Shown: piece by piece, positions 1 to 10,300 of the stretch
Layout: every line of letters begins with the position of its first letter
Position numbering within the stretch: the stretch's first letter is position 1
Source: Verrucomicrobiota bacterium
Lineage (GTDB): Bacteria; Verrucomicrobiota; Verrucomicrobiia; Verrucomicrobiales; Akkermansiaceae
Direction of reading: 5' to 3'
Length of the DNA stretch: 64,000 nt
Assembly (NCBI GenBank): GCA_017301995.1
Contig: JAFLEH010000023.1
Location: 62,001 to 126,000, forward strand
Made by a program: the position numbers and the translations under genes
Notes under the pieces: generated by a model
Database searches by the model: none
What the model saw: only the letters and a program-made list of their open reading frames with translations
Told to the model about the DNA's origin: nothing

Positions 1-873
1 GGTGGGATCCCGCGCGACCGAGCTGATCCTGACCTCGTCGAGCCGCCCCACGAACGGCTCCGATGCCAAAGCCGCGCCCGCCTCGTTGCCGATGGCAAAA
101 TCCGAGATGCCGGAAAGGTCCTCCTGCAACAGCCCCTGGCCGATGAGATTGGCCCGTTCGCGCGGGCCATCAAGCCGGGTCCAATAAAGTTTCAGGCTGT
201 TGGCGGCCCCTTCGTTTCCGTCATAGGTTACGGCCAGATGGAACCAGTCGGTGGTGTTGATCGCGTCCGGCCCGGAGATCGGAATCACCGCCAGCGCGCC
301 AGCCCCGCGATTCCGTTCGGTTAGGGGAATGAATGACAGGAAACCGGACTTTTCCACCCGCCAGTTGAATTCACGGTGGCCGCCCTCGCCGTCCATCGAA
401 ACAATCACGGCCGCCCAGCCCAAACCATCCGATGGCGGTGCGTCGAACCGCGCCAGCGCCTCGATGGTGAACGCGCCGTCCTTACCCGTGTAGCGGAAAT
501 CCGCCGGAGCATTGTCGCCGGGGCCATTGTCCAGCGCCGGGGTGGACAGAAGGATCCCGCCGTTGGTTCGGTGAAAGCCCGGTTCGGTGCTCGCGTTGTG
601 ATGGAAAAATACCGAAGCTCCCATCCCCGGAGCCGCAGGCCTCCCGGCGGCGGCTCCGTTCAGCAATCCCTGGAGTTTCAAGCCGCCAGTCACCGCGTCC
701 GCGAAGGGAGCCGCCTTCTCGTCCAAGTGCCAAAGATGCAGCGTTTGGTGATCCCCCTGATAGGGCGCGAGTTCCGGCACGGCGTACGCCATCATCGGGA
801 TCGCCACGGATGCGGCGATCCACGCGGCCAACCCGCCTGAATTCTCCCAAACGCGATAATTCCGGAAAAACAT
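1..873 (-). CDS. Secreted LamG-domain (concanavalin A-like) protein, 3' end beyond window
   Basis: An open frame runs on the minus strand from an ATG at 873 off the left edge (291 codons visible). An in-frame TAG lies a short way upstream, so 873 is the first usable ATG. The N-terminus has a basic start (MFFRNYRVWEN) and a hydrophobic run ending near residue 28 (VAIPMMAYA), read as a signal peptide or anchor. The rest reads as a LamG/jellyroll domain, with WFHLAVTYDGN near residue 224 and FVGRLDEVRISSVARDPT at the edge, the usual end of such domains. LamG domains bind carbohydrate or act as passive surface modules. The gene is divergent from the GH50-like gene, and a role with the sugar locus is inferred only from position. 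Domain call is firm, function unknown. Confidence 0.75.
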   Translation of the reverse strand, partial: MFFRNYRVWENSGGLAAWIAASVAIPMMAYAVPELAPYQGDHQTLHLWHLDEKAAPFADAVTGGLKLQGLLNGAAAGRPAAPGMGASVFFHHNASTEPGFHRTNGGILLSTPALDNGPGDNAPADFRYTGKDGAFTIEALARFDAPPSDGLGWAAVIVSMDGEGGHREFNWRVEKSGFLSFIPLTERNRGAGALAVIPISGPDAINTTDWFHLAVTYDGNEGAANSLKLYWTRLDGPRERANLIGQGLLQEDLSGISDFAIGNEAGAALASEPFVGRLDEVRISSVARDPT

Positions 874-1182
874 AATCCATCCGCCGCAGGTCTCGCGGCT
901 CCTCCCCGAAACGGACTATGCGGTCCGGCCCCTGTCCGGCGCAAGCAAAACCAATCCCATCGCGCGCGCGCAGATCCCGCACTCGCCACCTCGCGATCAT
1001 CGGGCTAACCAAATCACCGCCCGCGATCAGCCCCATCGGGTCGAACGTCGGGAACAACTTCCACATCATGCAGTGGATCGCCGTTCTAACCACATGAACC
1101 AAGGTGGAATCGTCCCCCGGCGTACCGATGGAGATTTTCCAGCAAGAATCCGCCACCTGCGCCGCGTATGGATGCGGAGTCC
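874..1182. other. Divergent intergenic region, LamG gene / GH50-like gene
   Basis: About 300 bases separate two divergent genes, so both promoters should lie here. I see no convincing -35/-10 pair, palindrome or RNA element. The only local signal is GGAG about five bases before the ATG at 1183, which favours that start over the in-frame ATG at 1168. Confidence 0.4.
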
Positions 1183-3333
1183 ATGCAGCCATTTTTCGAA
1201 CGTATTATCCCTATTTTCCTCGGTGGGGCGGCCTCTCTTGCCGTTGCTCTGCCAGTGTGTGCAGAACCCGCCAAAGAGACCCCTTTCGATCTCCGGAAGA
1301 TCGCCGATGCGAATCCCGGAATCGCCACCCTGGGCGCCGGTGCCGGCGGCAACCGCGAGGCGATCATCGTGAAGCCCAACGGTTCCAACCAGGCGCTCGC
1401 CATCTGGAAACGCGGCGACGCCGGTGATTGGACAGCCGCGCGGTTTCTCGTCGTCGAGATCTACGGGCGGGAAACCTACAGCGGCCGGGTATCCATCGAG
1501 TTATTCCGGGACGGCGAAACCGGCGGGCCGGTTGACCTCCAGAGCGGGCGTCGGGAAAAGGCGGAGCAGCCGCGGTTGCTGAGCCTGCAGGGCATCCTTC
1601 CGCGGGTGCCCACCAAGCTGGTGTTTCCGCTCGACCATCTCGATGCGCAACGGATCTTCCTGCCGAGATTTCCGCGGCAACTGAAAGGCACCCTAACCGG
1701 AAGCAGGCTCGATCCCAAGGAAATCGCGGCGGTCAAACTGCGCTTCGGTCCGTATGCGGAACCGCACTTCACGCCCGTTTTCGAGATCGCTTCCATTTCA
1801 TTGAGGACGGAGCGGCCCGATCCCTATCCGGCGTTGGCGTCGCACGTGGTGGACAAGTTCGGCCAGTGGAAACCCAAGGATTGGCCGGGAAAGATCGCCT
1901 CCGAGGAAGAACTGGTTAGAAAAAACGGGAATCTGCTCAAGTCGGTGGAAGCCGCCCGGTTTCCCGACTCATGGAGCGCCTACGGCGGATGGAAGGAGAT
2001 GCGTTTCGATGCGACCGGGTTTTTCCGGACGCATCACGACGGACGCCGCTGGTGGCTGGTGGACCCGGATGGCTACGCGTTCCTGAGCGCGGGCGTGACC
2101 TGCATCGGCCCGGGCGCGGCAGGGCCTGTGAACGGTATCGAGGATCTGTTCGAGTGGTTGCCTGACAACGGCGACACCCGCTACGGGCCGGCTACTCGGA
2201 ACTGGCGGGACAACCGATCGATGGATTTTCTCAAAGCCAACCTGATCCGCTCGTTCGGAGACCGGTGGGAGGAAAGCTGGAGCCGCACGACCGCGGGGAT
2301 GATGCGGAAGTTCCGGCTCAACACGGTCGGCAACTGGTCCAACATCGAGTTCGCTCGGGCGAGCAAGCTGCCGTATGTGCTCCAGATGCGCTCGTTTCCC
2401 ACCACCGGAAACCTGTTGTTCCGGGATTTTCCGGATGTGTTTTCGAAAGAATACACAGCGTCGGCCGTTCGGTTCGCCCGGCAACTGGAATCCTACAAGG
2501 ATGACAAACTTCTGATAGGTTATTTTCTCCTCAACGAACCGCACTGGGGTTTCGGATATCACAATTTGGCCTTCGAGATGTTCGCGACACCCGCACCGTC
2601 GGATACCAAATCGGCCTTCGCCACATGGGTCCGCGCCCAATACAAAGACGATCTCGCGGCGTTCAACAAGGCATGGAATCTCCAACTGGAATCGTTCGAC
2701 CGCCTCGGTTCCCAAACATTCGCCAAATGTCCGTCCAAGGCCTCGGAGAAGATGTTTCACGAATACTCCCGCATCATGGTTGGAAAATATGTGGATGTGG
2801 TGTGCGACGAAGTCGAGAAGGTGGATCCCAACCACCTCAATCTCGGGATGCGCTATGCGTGGATCAGCTCGGACCTGATGTACAATGCCGGCCAGCGGTT
2901 CGATGTGTTTTCCATCAACGGTTACGGCAACCCCGGTCCTCCGGAGACCCGCGAGATCACCCGGCGCAGCGGCAAGCCCGTGATCATCGGCGAATGGCAT
3001 TTCGGCGCCACCGACCGCGGACTGCCCGCGACCGGCATCCAGGGCGCGCTCAACCAGGCGCAACGCGCCCAAGCCTACCGCTACTACGCCGAACAGGCGT
3101 TCGCGCGCCCCGAGTTGGTCGGCATCCACTATTTCCAATGGAACGACCAACCGGTCTATGGCCGCGATGATGGCGAAAACTATAACATCGGCGTGGTGGA
3201 CATCGCCAACCAGCCCTATCCGGAACTAACCGCCGCGATGGCGGAAACCCACGCCCGCATGTACCCGATCGCCGCAGGCAAGCTCGCGCCGTACGACAAA
3301 GTCATCGAACGCGTGCCGTCGATCCACTATTGA
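1183..3333 (+). CDS. Secreted GH50-like (beta-agarase-type) glycoside hydrolase
   Basis: A 716-residue protein starting with MQPFFERIIPIFLGG and a signal peptide probably cleaved after LPVCA. An N-terminal beta-sandwich of about 210 residues precedes a TIM-barrel domain that opens with FFRTHHDGRRWWLVDPDGY, the entry motif of GH50 agarases and relatives. GYFLLNEPHWGF supplies the likely acid/base Glu and PVIIGEWHFG the likely nucleophile Glu, as in clan GH-A. GH50 enzymes cleave beta-1,4 bonds of agarose, but many soil verrucomicrobial relatives are uncharacterised, so the substrate is open. The gene converges on the isomerase gene with a 19-bp gap and heads the sugar locus. I chose 1183 because of the GGAG ribosome site and a cleaner signal peptide; 1168 is possible. 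Confidence 0.75.
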   Translation: MQPFFERIIPIFLGGAASLAVALPVCAEPAKETPFDLRKIADANPGIATLGAGAGGNREAIIVKPNGSNQALAIWKRGDAGDWTAARFLVVEIYGRETYSGRVSIELFRDGETGGPVDLQSGRREKAEQPRLLSLQGILPRVPTKLVFPLDHLDAQRIFLPRFPRQLKGTLTGSRLDPKEIAAVKLRFGPYAEPHFTPVFEIASISLRTERPDPYPALASHVVDKFGQWKPKDWPGKIASEEELVRKNGNLLKSVEAARFPDSWSAYGGWKEMRFDATGFFRTHHDGRRWWLVDPDGYAFLSAGVTCIGPGAAGPVNGIEDLFEWLPDNGDTRYGPATRNWRDNRSMDFLKANLIRSFGDRWEESWSRTTAGMMRKFRLNTVGNWSNIEFARASKLPYVLQMRSFPTTGNLLFRDFPDVFSKEYTASAVRFARQLESYKDDKLLIGYFLLNEPHWGFGYHNLAFEMFATPAPSDTKSAFATWVRAQYKDDLAAFNKAWNLQLESFDRLGSQTFAKCPSKASEKMFHEYSRIMVGKYVDVVCDEVEKVDPNHLNLGMRYAWISSDLMYNAGQRFDVFSINGYGNPGPPETREITRRSGKPVIIGEWHFGATDRGLPATGIQGALNQAQRAQAYRYYAEQAFARPELVGIHYFQWNDQPVYGRDDGENYNIGVVDIANQPYPELTAAMAETHARMYPIAAGKLAPYDKVIERVPSIHY

Positions 3334-3352
3334 ATCGTCGGGCCGCGGGACA

Positions 3353-4777
3353 TCACACCACCCTGACACACTCGATATCCAACAACTCGGCAAGTTTGGC
3401 GATCCTGTCGGAGATATGCCCGACACCGACGGCGCAGTGATGGGCGGGTCCCTCGGCATTCCAGCGGTTCACAAACTCCCGCGCGCCACATGCGAACCGG
3501 TAGCGGCTGTTGGTGTTGCCGATCTGGAGGATCGGGCCCGGCACCGACTCGCCTTCGGCCACCAGCAGCGCGAGCTTGCCGCCCTGGCGCTCAATGACGG
3601 ACAACAGCGTGACCGGTCCGTGTTTCACCGACATTTCCACCGAAACGCCGGCCCCCACTTTTCCATGATAGACTTTCAGCGGGCGCACTTTCGTTTTGCC
3701 TTCCGCGATGGCGATGTGGCCGGGTCCGTCGTGCCCCATCAGCACCACGTCGTCCTTGAAATCCATCGCGTAATACTCGGTGAACGATCCACCCGCGCCG
3801 AACAGATCCATGATCTTCATCGCCTGAACGTTCTTCACCTCGTATTCACCCGCCACCGGAATGCCGCGGCCGGTCAGTTGCGACGTGCCGAGGATGATCG
3901 ATGCTATGGCCGCCTCGTTGGCGGGATTTCCCGTGCCCTTGTAAAAATAGGCGAGCGATCCCAACCGGTGATCGGCCACCATCCGGTCCAACGCCACGGC
4001 CGTCCTCGCCGCCTCGGTTAGATCCGCTTCGGGGCAATCCGGTTCGACATCGAACACCCCGCGGAATTCCAACAATCTCGCCCGCGCCTCGTCATCGGAT
4101 ACTTCCGCGCGCCGGGCGGCGAGTTCATCCACCTCAAGGTGTTCGATGTGCGTGCCGAAAGTGGCGCACTGGAGCGTCACGTCGGACTGGATATCGAGCA
4201 TGCCGCCATAATAATGCCCCATCAGCCCGAGGCGGTTGCCGTCCATCGCGGCGGCCACGCGGGCGGCCTCCACCCACGCGTCCACTTCGTTCCAACACGC
4301 CGGATCATCGTCCAACACCCCGGTGATCTGATGGAAACGGATGCCGGAGCGCAAAAACACGTTCGCGATTTCCGGCACCGGACAGGCCGAACAGTGCGCC
4401 AGCCAGTCGCCGGTCATCCGGGTGCGGTCGCCCAGCGCGTTGAACGCCGCGTAGTCGATCGAGGCTTCCGGCGCCAGATTCAGCACGATCACCGGAACCC
4501 TGGCGCGCCTGACAACCGGAAGCACCGTAGAGGACAGGGCATACGTGGTGACGTGCAGGAAAATGAGATCCACGTCGGCGCGGCGGAGTTCGGCTCCCGC
4601 CTCGAACGCGCCTTCCGGATGATCCACCAGCCCGACATTCACCACCTCCACTCCGGGGCGCTCGAGTTTCGCGGCCACTTTCGCCAGATAGCCTTCCAGC
4701 CGTTCCTTCAATCCCAGAAATTGGGGCCAGTAGGCGTCCAATCCGATCCCGAACAATCCCACACGCAATTTTCTCAT
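3353..4777 (-). CDS. L-fucose/L-arabinose isomerase-like protein
   Basis: A 474-residue cytoplasmic protein with no signal peptide. It has the two-part layout of the AraA/FucI superfamily: an N-terminal Rossmann-like part (VGLFGIGLDAYWPQF, DLIFLHVTTYA) and a metal-binding C-terminal part. Candidate metal ligands match the 2 Glu + 2 His scheme: GEYEVKN, FTEYYAMDF, MGHDGPGH and the late EGPAHHCAVGVGH. Family enzymes interconvert aldoses and ketoses such as L-fucose/L-fuculose or L-arabinose/L-ribulose using Mn2+. The exact sugar cannot be read from sequence. It lies 15 bp downstream of a Gfo/Idh/MocA gene on the same strand and next to rhamnosidase-type hydrolases, which suits catabolism of a deoxysugar or pentose. 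Superfamily firm, substrate unassigned. Confidence 0.75.
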   Translation of the reverse strand: MRKLRVGLFGIGLDAYWPQFLGLKERLEGYLAKVAAKLERPGVEVVNVGLVDHPEGAFEAGAELRRADVDLIFLHVTTYALSSTVLPVVRRARVPVIVLNLAPEASIDYAAFNALGDRTRMTGDWLAHCSACPVPEIANVFLRSGIRFHQITGVLDDDPACWNEVDAWVEAARVAAAMDGNRLGLMGHYYGGMLDIQSDVTLQCATFGTHIEHLEVDELAARRAEVSDDEARARLLEFRGVFDVEPDCPEADLTEAARTAVALDRMVADHRLGSLAYFYKGTGNPANEAAIASIILGTSQLTGRGIPVAGEYEVKNVQAMKIMDLFGAGGSFTEYYAMDFKDDVVLMGHDGPGHIAIAEGKTKVRPLKVYHGKVGAGVSVEMSVKHGPVTLLSVIERQGGKLALLVAEGESVPGPILQIGNTNSRYRFACGAREFVNRWNAEGPAHHCAVGVGHISDRIAKLAELLDIECVRVV

Positions 4778-4792
4778 TGATTTATATGTTGT

Positions 4793-5737
4793 TTAGATTT
4801 TCCACGGCCCCCGATACTTGCCTTGCAGCATGGCATTCGCGTCACCGGCATCCTTGAAGCGCTCCGAGGCGGGGTCCCACTCCAACGCGCGGCCCAGACG
4901 GATCGCAATGTGGCCGATCTGGCCGATCGAACAGGTCCTATGGCCGATCTCGGCGTCCGCCATCACCTTGGTTCCCTCGCGGATCGCGGAGATGAAGTCC
5001 TGTTTGTCGCCACGGGTCGGAACCCGGACGTCGGAGGGCTTGAATTTAATCCGAAGGATCTTCGGGTCGCTCGCTTTCATGCCGCCCGCGCTGTTCCAAT
5101 GGGATTGGATCCACCCCTCGTCGCCCTCCACGCGCAGATAGGGAACATCCATCCGATAGTCCAGGGTCACGCCATTCGCGTAGCGGTACTTCAGTTGAAA
5201 CTCGGTCAGGGTATTCCACAAACTTCCCTCCATCGGATAGGTTCCCTTGCCTTCCACCGAAACCGGCCCACTCCGCTCGGTACCGTTGATCAACTGCGCG
5301 ACGTCGATCAAATGCGTTCCCCAATTGGTGACGATTCCCTCGCAATAATCCAGAATCCGCATCCATCCCGGACGCCCATCGAGACCGGGCATCTCCAGCG
5401 CCTCGCGGAAATCGGTGAACAGACGGCACGCGTTGTCTCCATAGTGGGCGTCCACTTTAGCCTTGGCCGCCTCCGCGCGCTTCCGATCCACATCACATAC
5501 CGAAACCACACGCGTTCCGGGCAAACCAAGCAGGGTGGGCAGGTTCGTGTGATACGCCTGCCTGCCCGTACCGATCATGGCGATCGCCACGCGCTTGGAC
5601 GGCGCATCCGCCCCTAACACTCTTGAGGGAGCAATCAACGGGGCCGCACCGGCCGCGAGCCATCCCAGCGCGCGGCGGCGGGAAACGGAACGCCCCCCTT
5701 CGGATGGATCGGAAATGCCCAAGGCATGAGACATCAC
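4793..5737 (-). CDS. Gfo/Idh/MocA oxidoreductase lacking its catalytic core (in-frame internal deletion)
   Basis: 314 residues, against about 430 usual for this secreted subfamily. The leader has a Tat-like motif (SRRRALGWLAAGAAP). The NAD-binding start is intact (VAIAMIGTGRQAYH, VVSVCDVD). Then EALEMPGLD, which relatives continue with the ATPDH strand and the EKP catalytic motif, runs straight into GRPGWMRILDYCEGIVTNWGTHLID, a segment from the C-terminal half. Roughly 120-130 residues, including the EKP lysine, are missing while the frame is kept. The C-terminal half is normal to its GPWKI end. As written, the protein should not oxidise a sugar. It may be a decaying gene, a repurposed binding protein or an assembly error. 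The stop lies 15 bp upstream of the isomerase start; a complete relative lies upstream. Confidence 0.7.
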   Translation of the reverse strand: MMSHALGISDPSEGGRSVSRRRALGWLAAGAAPLIAPSRVLGADAPSKRVAIAMIGTGRQAYHTNLPTLLGLPGTRVVSVCDVDRKRAEAAKAKVDAHYGDNACRLFTDFREALEMPGLDGRPGWMRILDYCEGIVTNWGTHLIDVAQLINGTERSGPVSVEGKGTYPMEGSLWNTLTEFQLKYRYANGVTLDYRMDVPYLRVEGDEGWIQSHWNSAGGMKASDPKILRIKFKPSDVRVPTRGDKQDFISAIREGTKVMADAEIGHRTCSIGQIGHIAIRLGRALEWDPASERFKDAGDANAMLQGKYRGPWKI

Positions 5738-5772
5738 ATTTCTGGTGATAGGTTACACGAGCCCTATCCGTC

Positions 5773-7185
5773 TCACAATTTGAAAAACTGCTCCCACTCC
5801 TTGCGCGGGGGCGCGCCTGCAAGGAGTTCGTTGCCAACCTTGTGATTGGTGATTGTTTTCGTGGCGGCATCGAATGCCAGTTTGGCATTGAGGCGTTGTG
5901 CGATCACACCGATCGCCATCACCTGGCAGAGCGGACCAGCCACGGAGAACGGCGACCGCGTGGTTTCCTCGCCCTTGCACGCGAGCAGGAAGTTCTTGAA
6001 ATGGTTCGAAGGACTCTTCGGGACCTGCGGCAGCTTGTTTTTCATCTCCTTGCCCTTTTCGCCGATGATTTCCAACGTCGAACCGTGCGAACCGCCCTTG
6101 AACACATATTCTTTCGAATAGATCACTTTGCCTGGCGGACGGGCCTTGGTTTCGACCTTCCCGGTGGATGGCGGCGGAATGTTGGGATCGATCACCGAAC
6201 CACCCATATCCGCGGGAAGGGGCGGCAGGTTCTTTTGGCCGTCATACCACATCAGCTCCACCGGCGGCTGGGTTCCGCGCTTCGGGAAGCGGAACGCGAG
6301 CGTGGAAGCCTGCGGGAAAATAAACGGACTGTGGCCTTCCAACATCACCGGATCAACCTCGGTCGGATAGCCCAGCTTGAGAAACTCGTGGGCGGTATCG
6401 AAAATATGCGCGCCCCAGTCCCCGAGCGCGCCGTTTCCGAACTCGAACCACGACCGCCATTCGCCGTTGATATACCCCTTGTTATAGTCGTGTTTCGGAG
6501 CGGTCATGAGCCAAACATCCCAATCGAGCGTATCCGGGATATCCTGTTTCGGCAGAAAGCCATCGACCTTCATGCCATGCCAACGCCGAGGATTGTTCAT
6601 GAACGCGGTGATCTTTGTCACATCGCGGATGATGCCTTTATCCACCCATGTCTTGAACTGAAAATAGTTGGCGTCGGAGTGGCCCTGATTGCCCATCTGG
6701 GTGGCCACCTTGTATTTCTTCTCGGCATCCATCATCAGTTGGATCTCACGGAAACTCTGGCCCATCGGTTTCTCACAATAGACATGCTTGCCGAGGGACA
6801 TCGCAAGCATGGCAATGGCGAAGTGTGAGAAATCCGGGGTGCCGACGCACACGGCGTCAATGTCCTTGCCCATTTTGTCGAACATCTTCCGGAAGTCCTG
6901 GAATTTAGGGACATTCGGGAATTTCTCCAGCGTCTTCAGCGTGTGCTTGGCCCCCATGTCCGTGTCACACAGAGCGACGATATTGGCGAGCCCGGTGGCA
7001 TGGAGCGCGCCGATGATCTCCCCGCCCCGGTTGCCGATCCCGACGCAGGCGAGATTCACTTTTCCACCCGCCCCGGCGGCCCGGGCAGTGCGTGGCAGAA
7101 AGGCGGTGGCCGCGCCGGCGGCGGTCAGGGTGCGAATGAACGCACGCCGGCCTGATGTTTGGACGGAATATGGGGATCGTATCAT
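5773..7185 (-). CDS. Gfo/Idh/MocA family oxidoreductase, Tat-secreted
   Basis: A 470-residue NAD(P)-dependent oxidoreductase. Start 7185 is chosen because GAGGA lies eight bases before that ATG and the protein then opens with a twin-arginine leader (SGRRAFIRTLTAAGAA). The much longer open frame upstream has no typical start and overlaps the next gene. The Rossmann fold begins at VNLACVGIGNRGGE. The catalytic EKP is present (HVYCEKPMGQSF), followed by the alpha/beta C-terminal domain (GALGDWGAHIFDTAHEF). The family includes GH109-type glycosidases and inositol or glucose dehydrogenases; this subgroup is uncharacterised. It probably processes a sugar released by the neighbouring hydrolases in the periplasm. 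It lies between a rhamnosidase-type gene and the deleted paralogue on one strand. Confidence 0.85.
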   Translation of the reverse strand: MIRSPYSVQTSGRRAFIRTLTAAGAATAFLPRTARAAGAGGKVNLACVGIGNRGGEIIGALHATGLANIVALCDTDMGAKHTLKTLEKFPNVPKFQDFRKMFDKMGKDIDAVCVGTPDFSHFAIAMLAMSLGKHVYCEKPMGQSFREIQLMMDAEKKYKVATQMGNQGHSDANYFQFKTWVDKGIIRDVTKITAFMNNPRRWHGMKVDGFLPKQDIPDTLDWDVWLMTAPKHDYNKGYINGEWRSWFEFGNGALGDWGAHIFDTAHEFLKLGYPTEVDPVMLEGHSPFIFPQASTLAFRFPKRGTQPPVELMWYDGQKNLPPLPADMGGSVIDPNIPPPSTGKVETKARPPGKVIYSKEYVFKGGSHGSTLEIIGEKGKEMKNKLPQVPKSPSNHFKNFLLACKGEETTRSPFSVAGPLCQVMAIGVIAQRLNAKLAFDAATKTITNHKVGNELLAGAPPRKEWEQFFKL

Positions 7186-7319
7186 CTTGGTTTCCTCGGG
7201 CTTTTCCATGTAACGCGGTACGCCGGACACGCTGGCGAACTTGCACGATTTTTGCAAGCAATCATCCGATGATCCACCCGGTTGGCGGATCGCTGGGTCC
7301 ACGGCGTTCTCCGAATGCA

Positions 7320-10300
7320 TCACCTGGCCTCCAACAGCCTCACCGGACCCAACAATCCGGAGGATTCGAGCGGCGTGTCTTTCGAGAGTCGGGTGATGTT
7401 GGTCCGCGTCACACGGCGGGAGGGGGGCAACCCCGCGTCCCCGATGATCCGGTTGCACCAAAGGTTCACCACCTTGACTTCGAGGGTATTGGCCCCCGGA
7501 CGAAGCTGCCGTGTGATCTCCCGGCGAAACGGGAACGTCCACCAAACCCCGAGGTCGGTGCCGTTCAGACGCACCTCGCAGAGGCTTTCAACCATTCCGA
7601 GATCCAGATAAATTCGACCGCCTCCGGCTGGCGCGTCGAATGTCTTCCGGTAAACCGCAGCCCCGGAATAATGCCGGATCCCGTCCTCGGGGCGCGAGAT
7701 CCAATCCGCCAGATTTTCAAACGTCACCTTTTCAGGGCCACCCAACTTCGGATCGAAGGTGACTTCCCAGGATCCCTCGATCTCGGCACCCTCTTTCAAC
7801 AGCGGAACATTGGGCGCCCCCGCAACGAGTTCCGCGGGCTTCCTGAAAATCACAAAGAACGCCTCCTCGGGTTCCATCGGATAGGGGATCTCCGTAACGC
7901 CATCGCGGAAACGGAACTCCGTCGCGTCGCGGCGGCTCCCGGTTACCGGATCCCAAATCTCTGGTGTCAATCCGGTCGTCCTGAACCGCAATGTGACCGC
8001 CTCACGCCGGTTCTTTCCATTAGCTACAAAGTAAATTCTGGCTTGATCGGTATGGCGCTGGATGAAATCGATCGACGTCTCCCTATCTCCCCCGGTCCAT
8101 GAGAAATCCTCCGGCACGCGGTCGGCCTGCAATACCTCACGGCTTGTCCTGCCCCAGATCACGCGGCCCTTTCCGACGCGCTTTTCCCCTTGGGGTCCTT
8201 CTCCCCAGAGTTTGTCACAAAGTTCGCGGAACTCAACCTCGGCGGCCGGACCTCCGGTTAGCGAAAGCGGGCGCATTGGGCGCGGTCCCACCAAGGTCAC
8301 GCCCTGCCCGACCATGTCGGATAGATGACGGAGCGCCGCCAGTCCCACGGCACTGTACGGCACCAGCGAAGCAATCCGGTAAGCGGTCCCGTCGGGAAGG
8401 ACCGCGTTGCCATCTGCGCCGGCCCGCACCCGATGGAGCAGGGCATGGGCGTCGATCACATCGTAGTCGTATCCGGGAAGGCACTTGGCCGGGTCGTCGC
8501 GCTTGAGCCTCACGAACGAAGGAACGTTCTCGCCGTAAAAGTGCAGCACGTCGCAAGCGCCCACGCCCTGCTGCAGCATGAAATGGCAGCGGTTCATGTA
8601 GGCGACAAAGGCGGCCCCCTGTTCCCACCAGGTGATGTTCGGGTTGAAGTACTCGCCGGCGAAATACGCGGCGCCTGGAATCCCGTGCTCCTGTTTGGAC
8701 GATGGGAACGTATGCCACATGGTTAGGTTATGTCCTTCGCAGGCCGCGCGGTCGAACGTAGGCTTGAGCGAGCGGGGATCGTGCTGCCAATACCGTCCGA
8801 TGTTGGTGAACGCCTCCGCCAGCGAGACCCGCCGGCCATAAACATGTGCCGCGGACGTCGTCTGTTTGACGAAGAACCGTTGGTCGTCGCGGACGCGATG
8901 GCGCGGCGATGTGGACCAGAACTCGCCCATTGGCACATCGCTGATTCCAAGATTGCGCAAGGCATCCATGGGACCCGCATGCGGACCACCGGATTCCGGA
9001 TGGATCCCCAACCCGAGAGCGTGGGCTTTTTGCGAGAACCCCTCGTATTTGTTCTCCGCCATCAGATCCGCGATGGTGCGGCGAAAGTCGTTGAGAAAAC
9101 GGTCTGTTTTCTCCCGCGATCCAACGATCCTCCCAGCAAGAACCGGAAGCCACGGATTGATATCATATCCGCGCATCCGCCGGAACTCGCCGGGCATTCG
9201 CGCCGTCCAGTTCACCGGGCCGAGTTCCCAGGAATCGGTGTGAAGGAACCGCAGCGACCTCCCCAAATGGGGCTTCACGGCCGCAAAGACCGGATCGAGC
9301 GTCTTCCGCCAATAGGCATCGAGCGTGGATCGGTCCAAATAGTCAATCGCGTAACCGCCGGCGTTCTCGCTATGGGTGGAGACATGGGCGCCGCTGAGCG
9401 TATATCCGAAGCGCAGGATCTCCCATCGTCCCGGCGGCGCATCCCAGCGCAAACGCCCCTTGCCATCCATGAATTCTCCCAAATCAACCACCCTATCCGG
9501 ACTCACGGCCGCGTCATTGCCGCCGTCAGGACCTTCATCCAACAATTGCCACGTTTCGGGTGCGGTGAAGGCGCCGGGATATTGGAAATAGGCCTTTTGG
9601 GGCAACAAGTGGGCTCCACGGGTTCCGGCGGAGGCCAATCCCAACCGCTTTCCATCCGAGTGAACAACCATCTCGGCGATTTGAACATTTCTTGCCGGCT
9701 TGGTCTTCGGATCGGCGGATGACGTGACCCACACCCGCAGCGCTTCGGCCGTTGCCGCGGGAAACTCGATGGCGATTGCGGCGGTCCCGTCGCCGGAAAA
9801 TTCAGTTAGGGTAACCCATTTTCCGTTTCGCAGCGCCTCTATCCTGCCCTCTGTGGGGCCGTATCCCGGGCGGGGGCGGATCTCCAGCCGGTTGGGCTTC
9901 ACGATCCCGCCAAAACGGATCTCCAGCCACTCCGGACGGACCTTCGAAGGACCCTCGCCCGTCTTGGCTCCCCGCGAAACCCAGAAAGTTTCCGGATTGC
10001 CATCGATGGCTAGCCCGGACCCCATGTTGGGTTGTTCGGACGACGCCTTCGCAAGATCGATGCACGGACCGCCCGCGGATAGAACCGGCACCGCCACGAC
10101 GGCGGAGTCCATATAGAATCCATCGACGGTGGCGGGTCTCGGAAGATCCATCTCAACCCGCTTGCCGCCCTCCGCTGTGATTTTTGAAAACGTGACATTC
10201 TTGCTCGCTTCGGCGGGTGTGACCTTGGGACCGCCGAGATTCCATCCGCTTTGGATGTTGAAACCCATTTCGAGGCCCAGACGATCCGCCTCGGCGATCG

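Noticed and set aside
482..1192. Minus-strand open frame over the LamG gene
   Set aside because: It is a different frame of the same DNA with no protein-like features; the LamG frame has a clear domain and leader.
1969..3150. Long minus-strand frame opposite the GH50-like gene
   Set aside because: It mirrors codons of the sense gene and shows no domain, leader or ribosome site.
7186..7545. N-terminal extension of the Gfo/Idh/MocA protein
   Set aside because: It lacks a ribosome site, overlaps the GH106 3' end and is not protein-like; the ATG at 7185 has GAGGA and a Tat leader.
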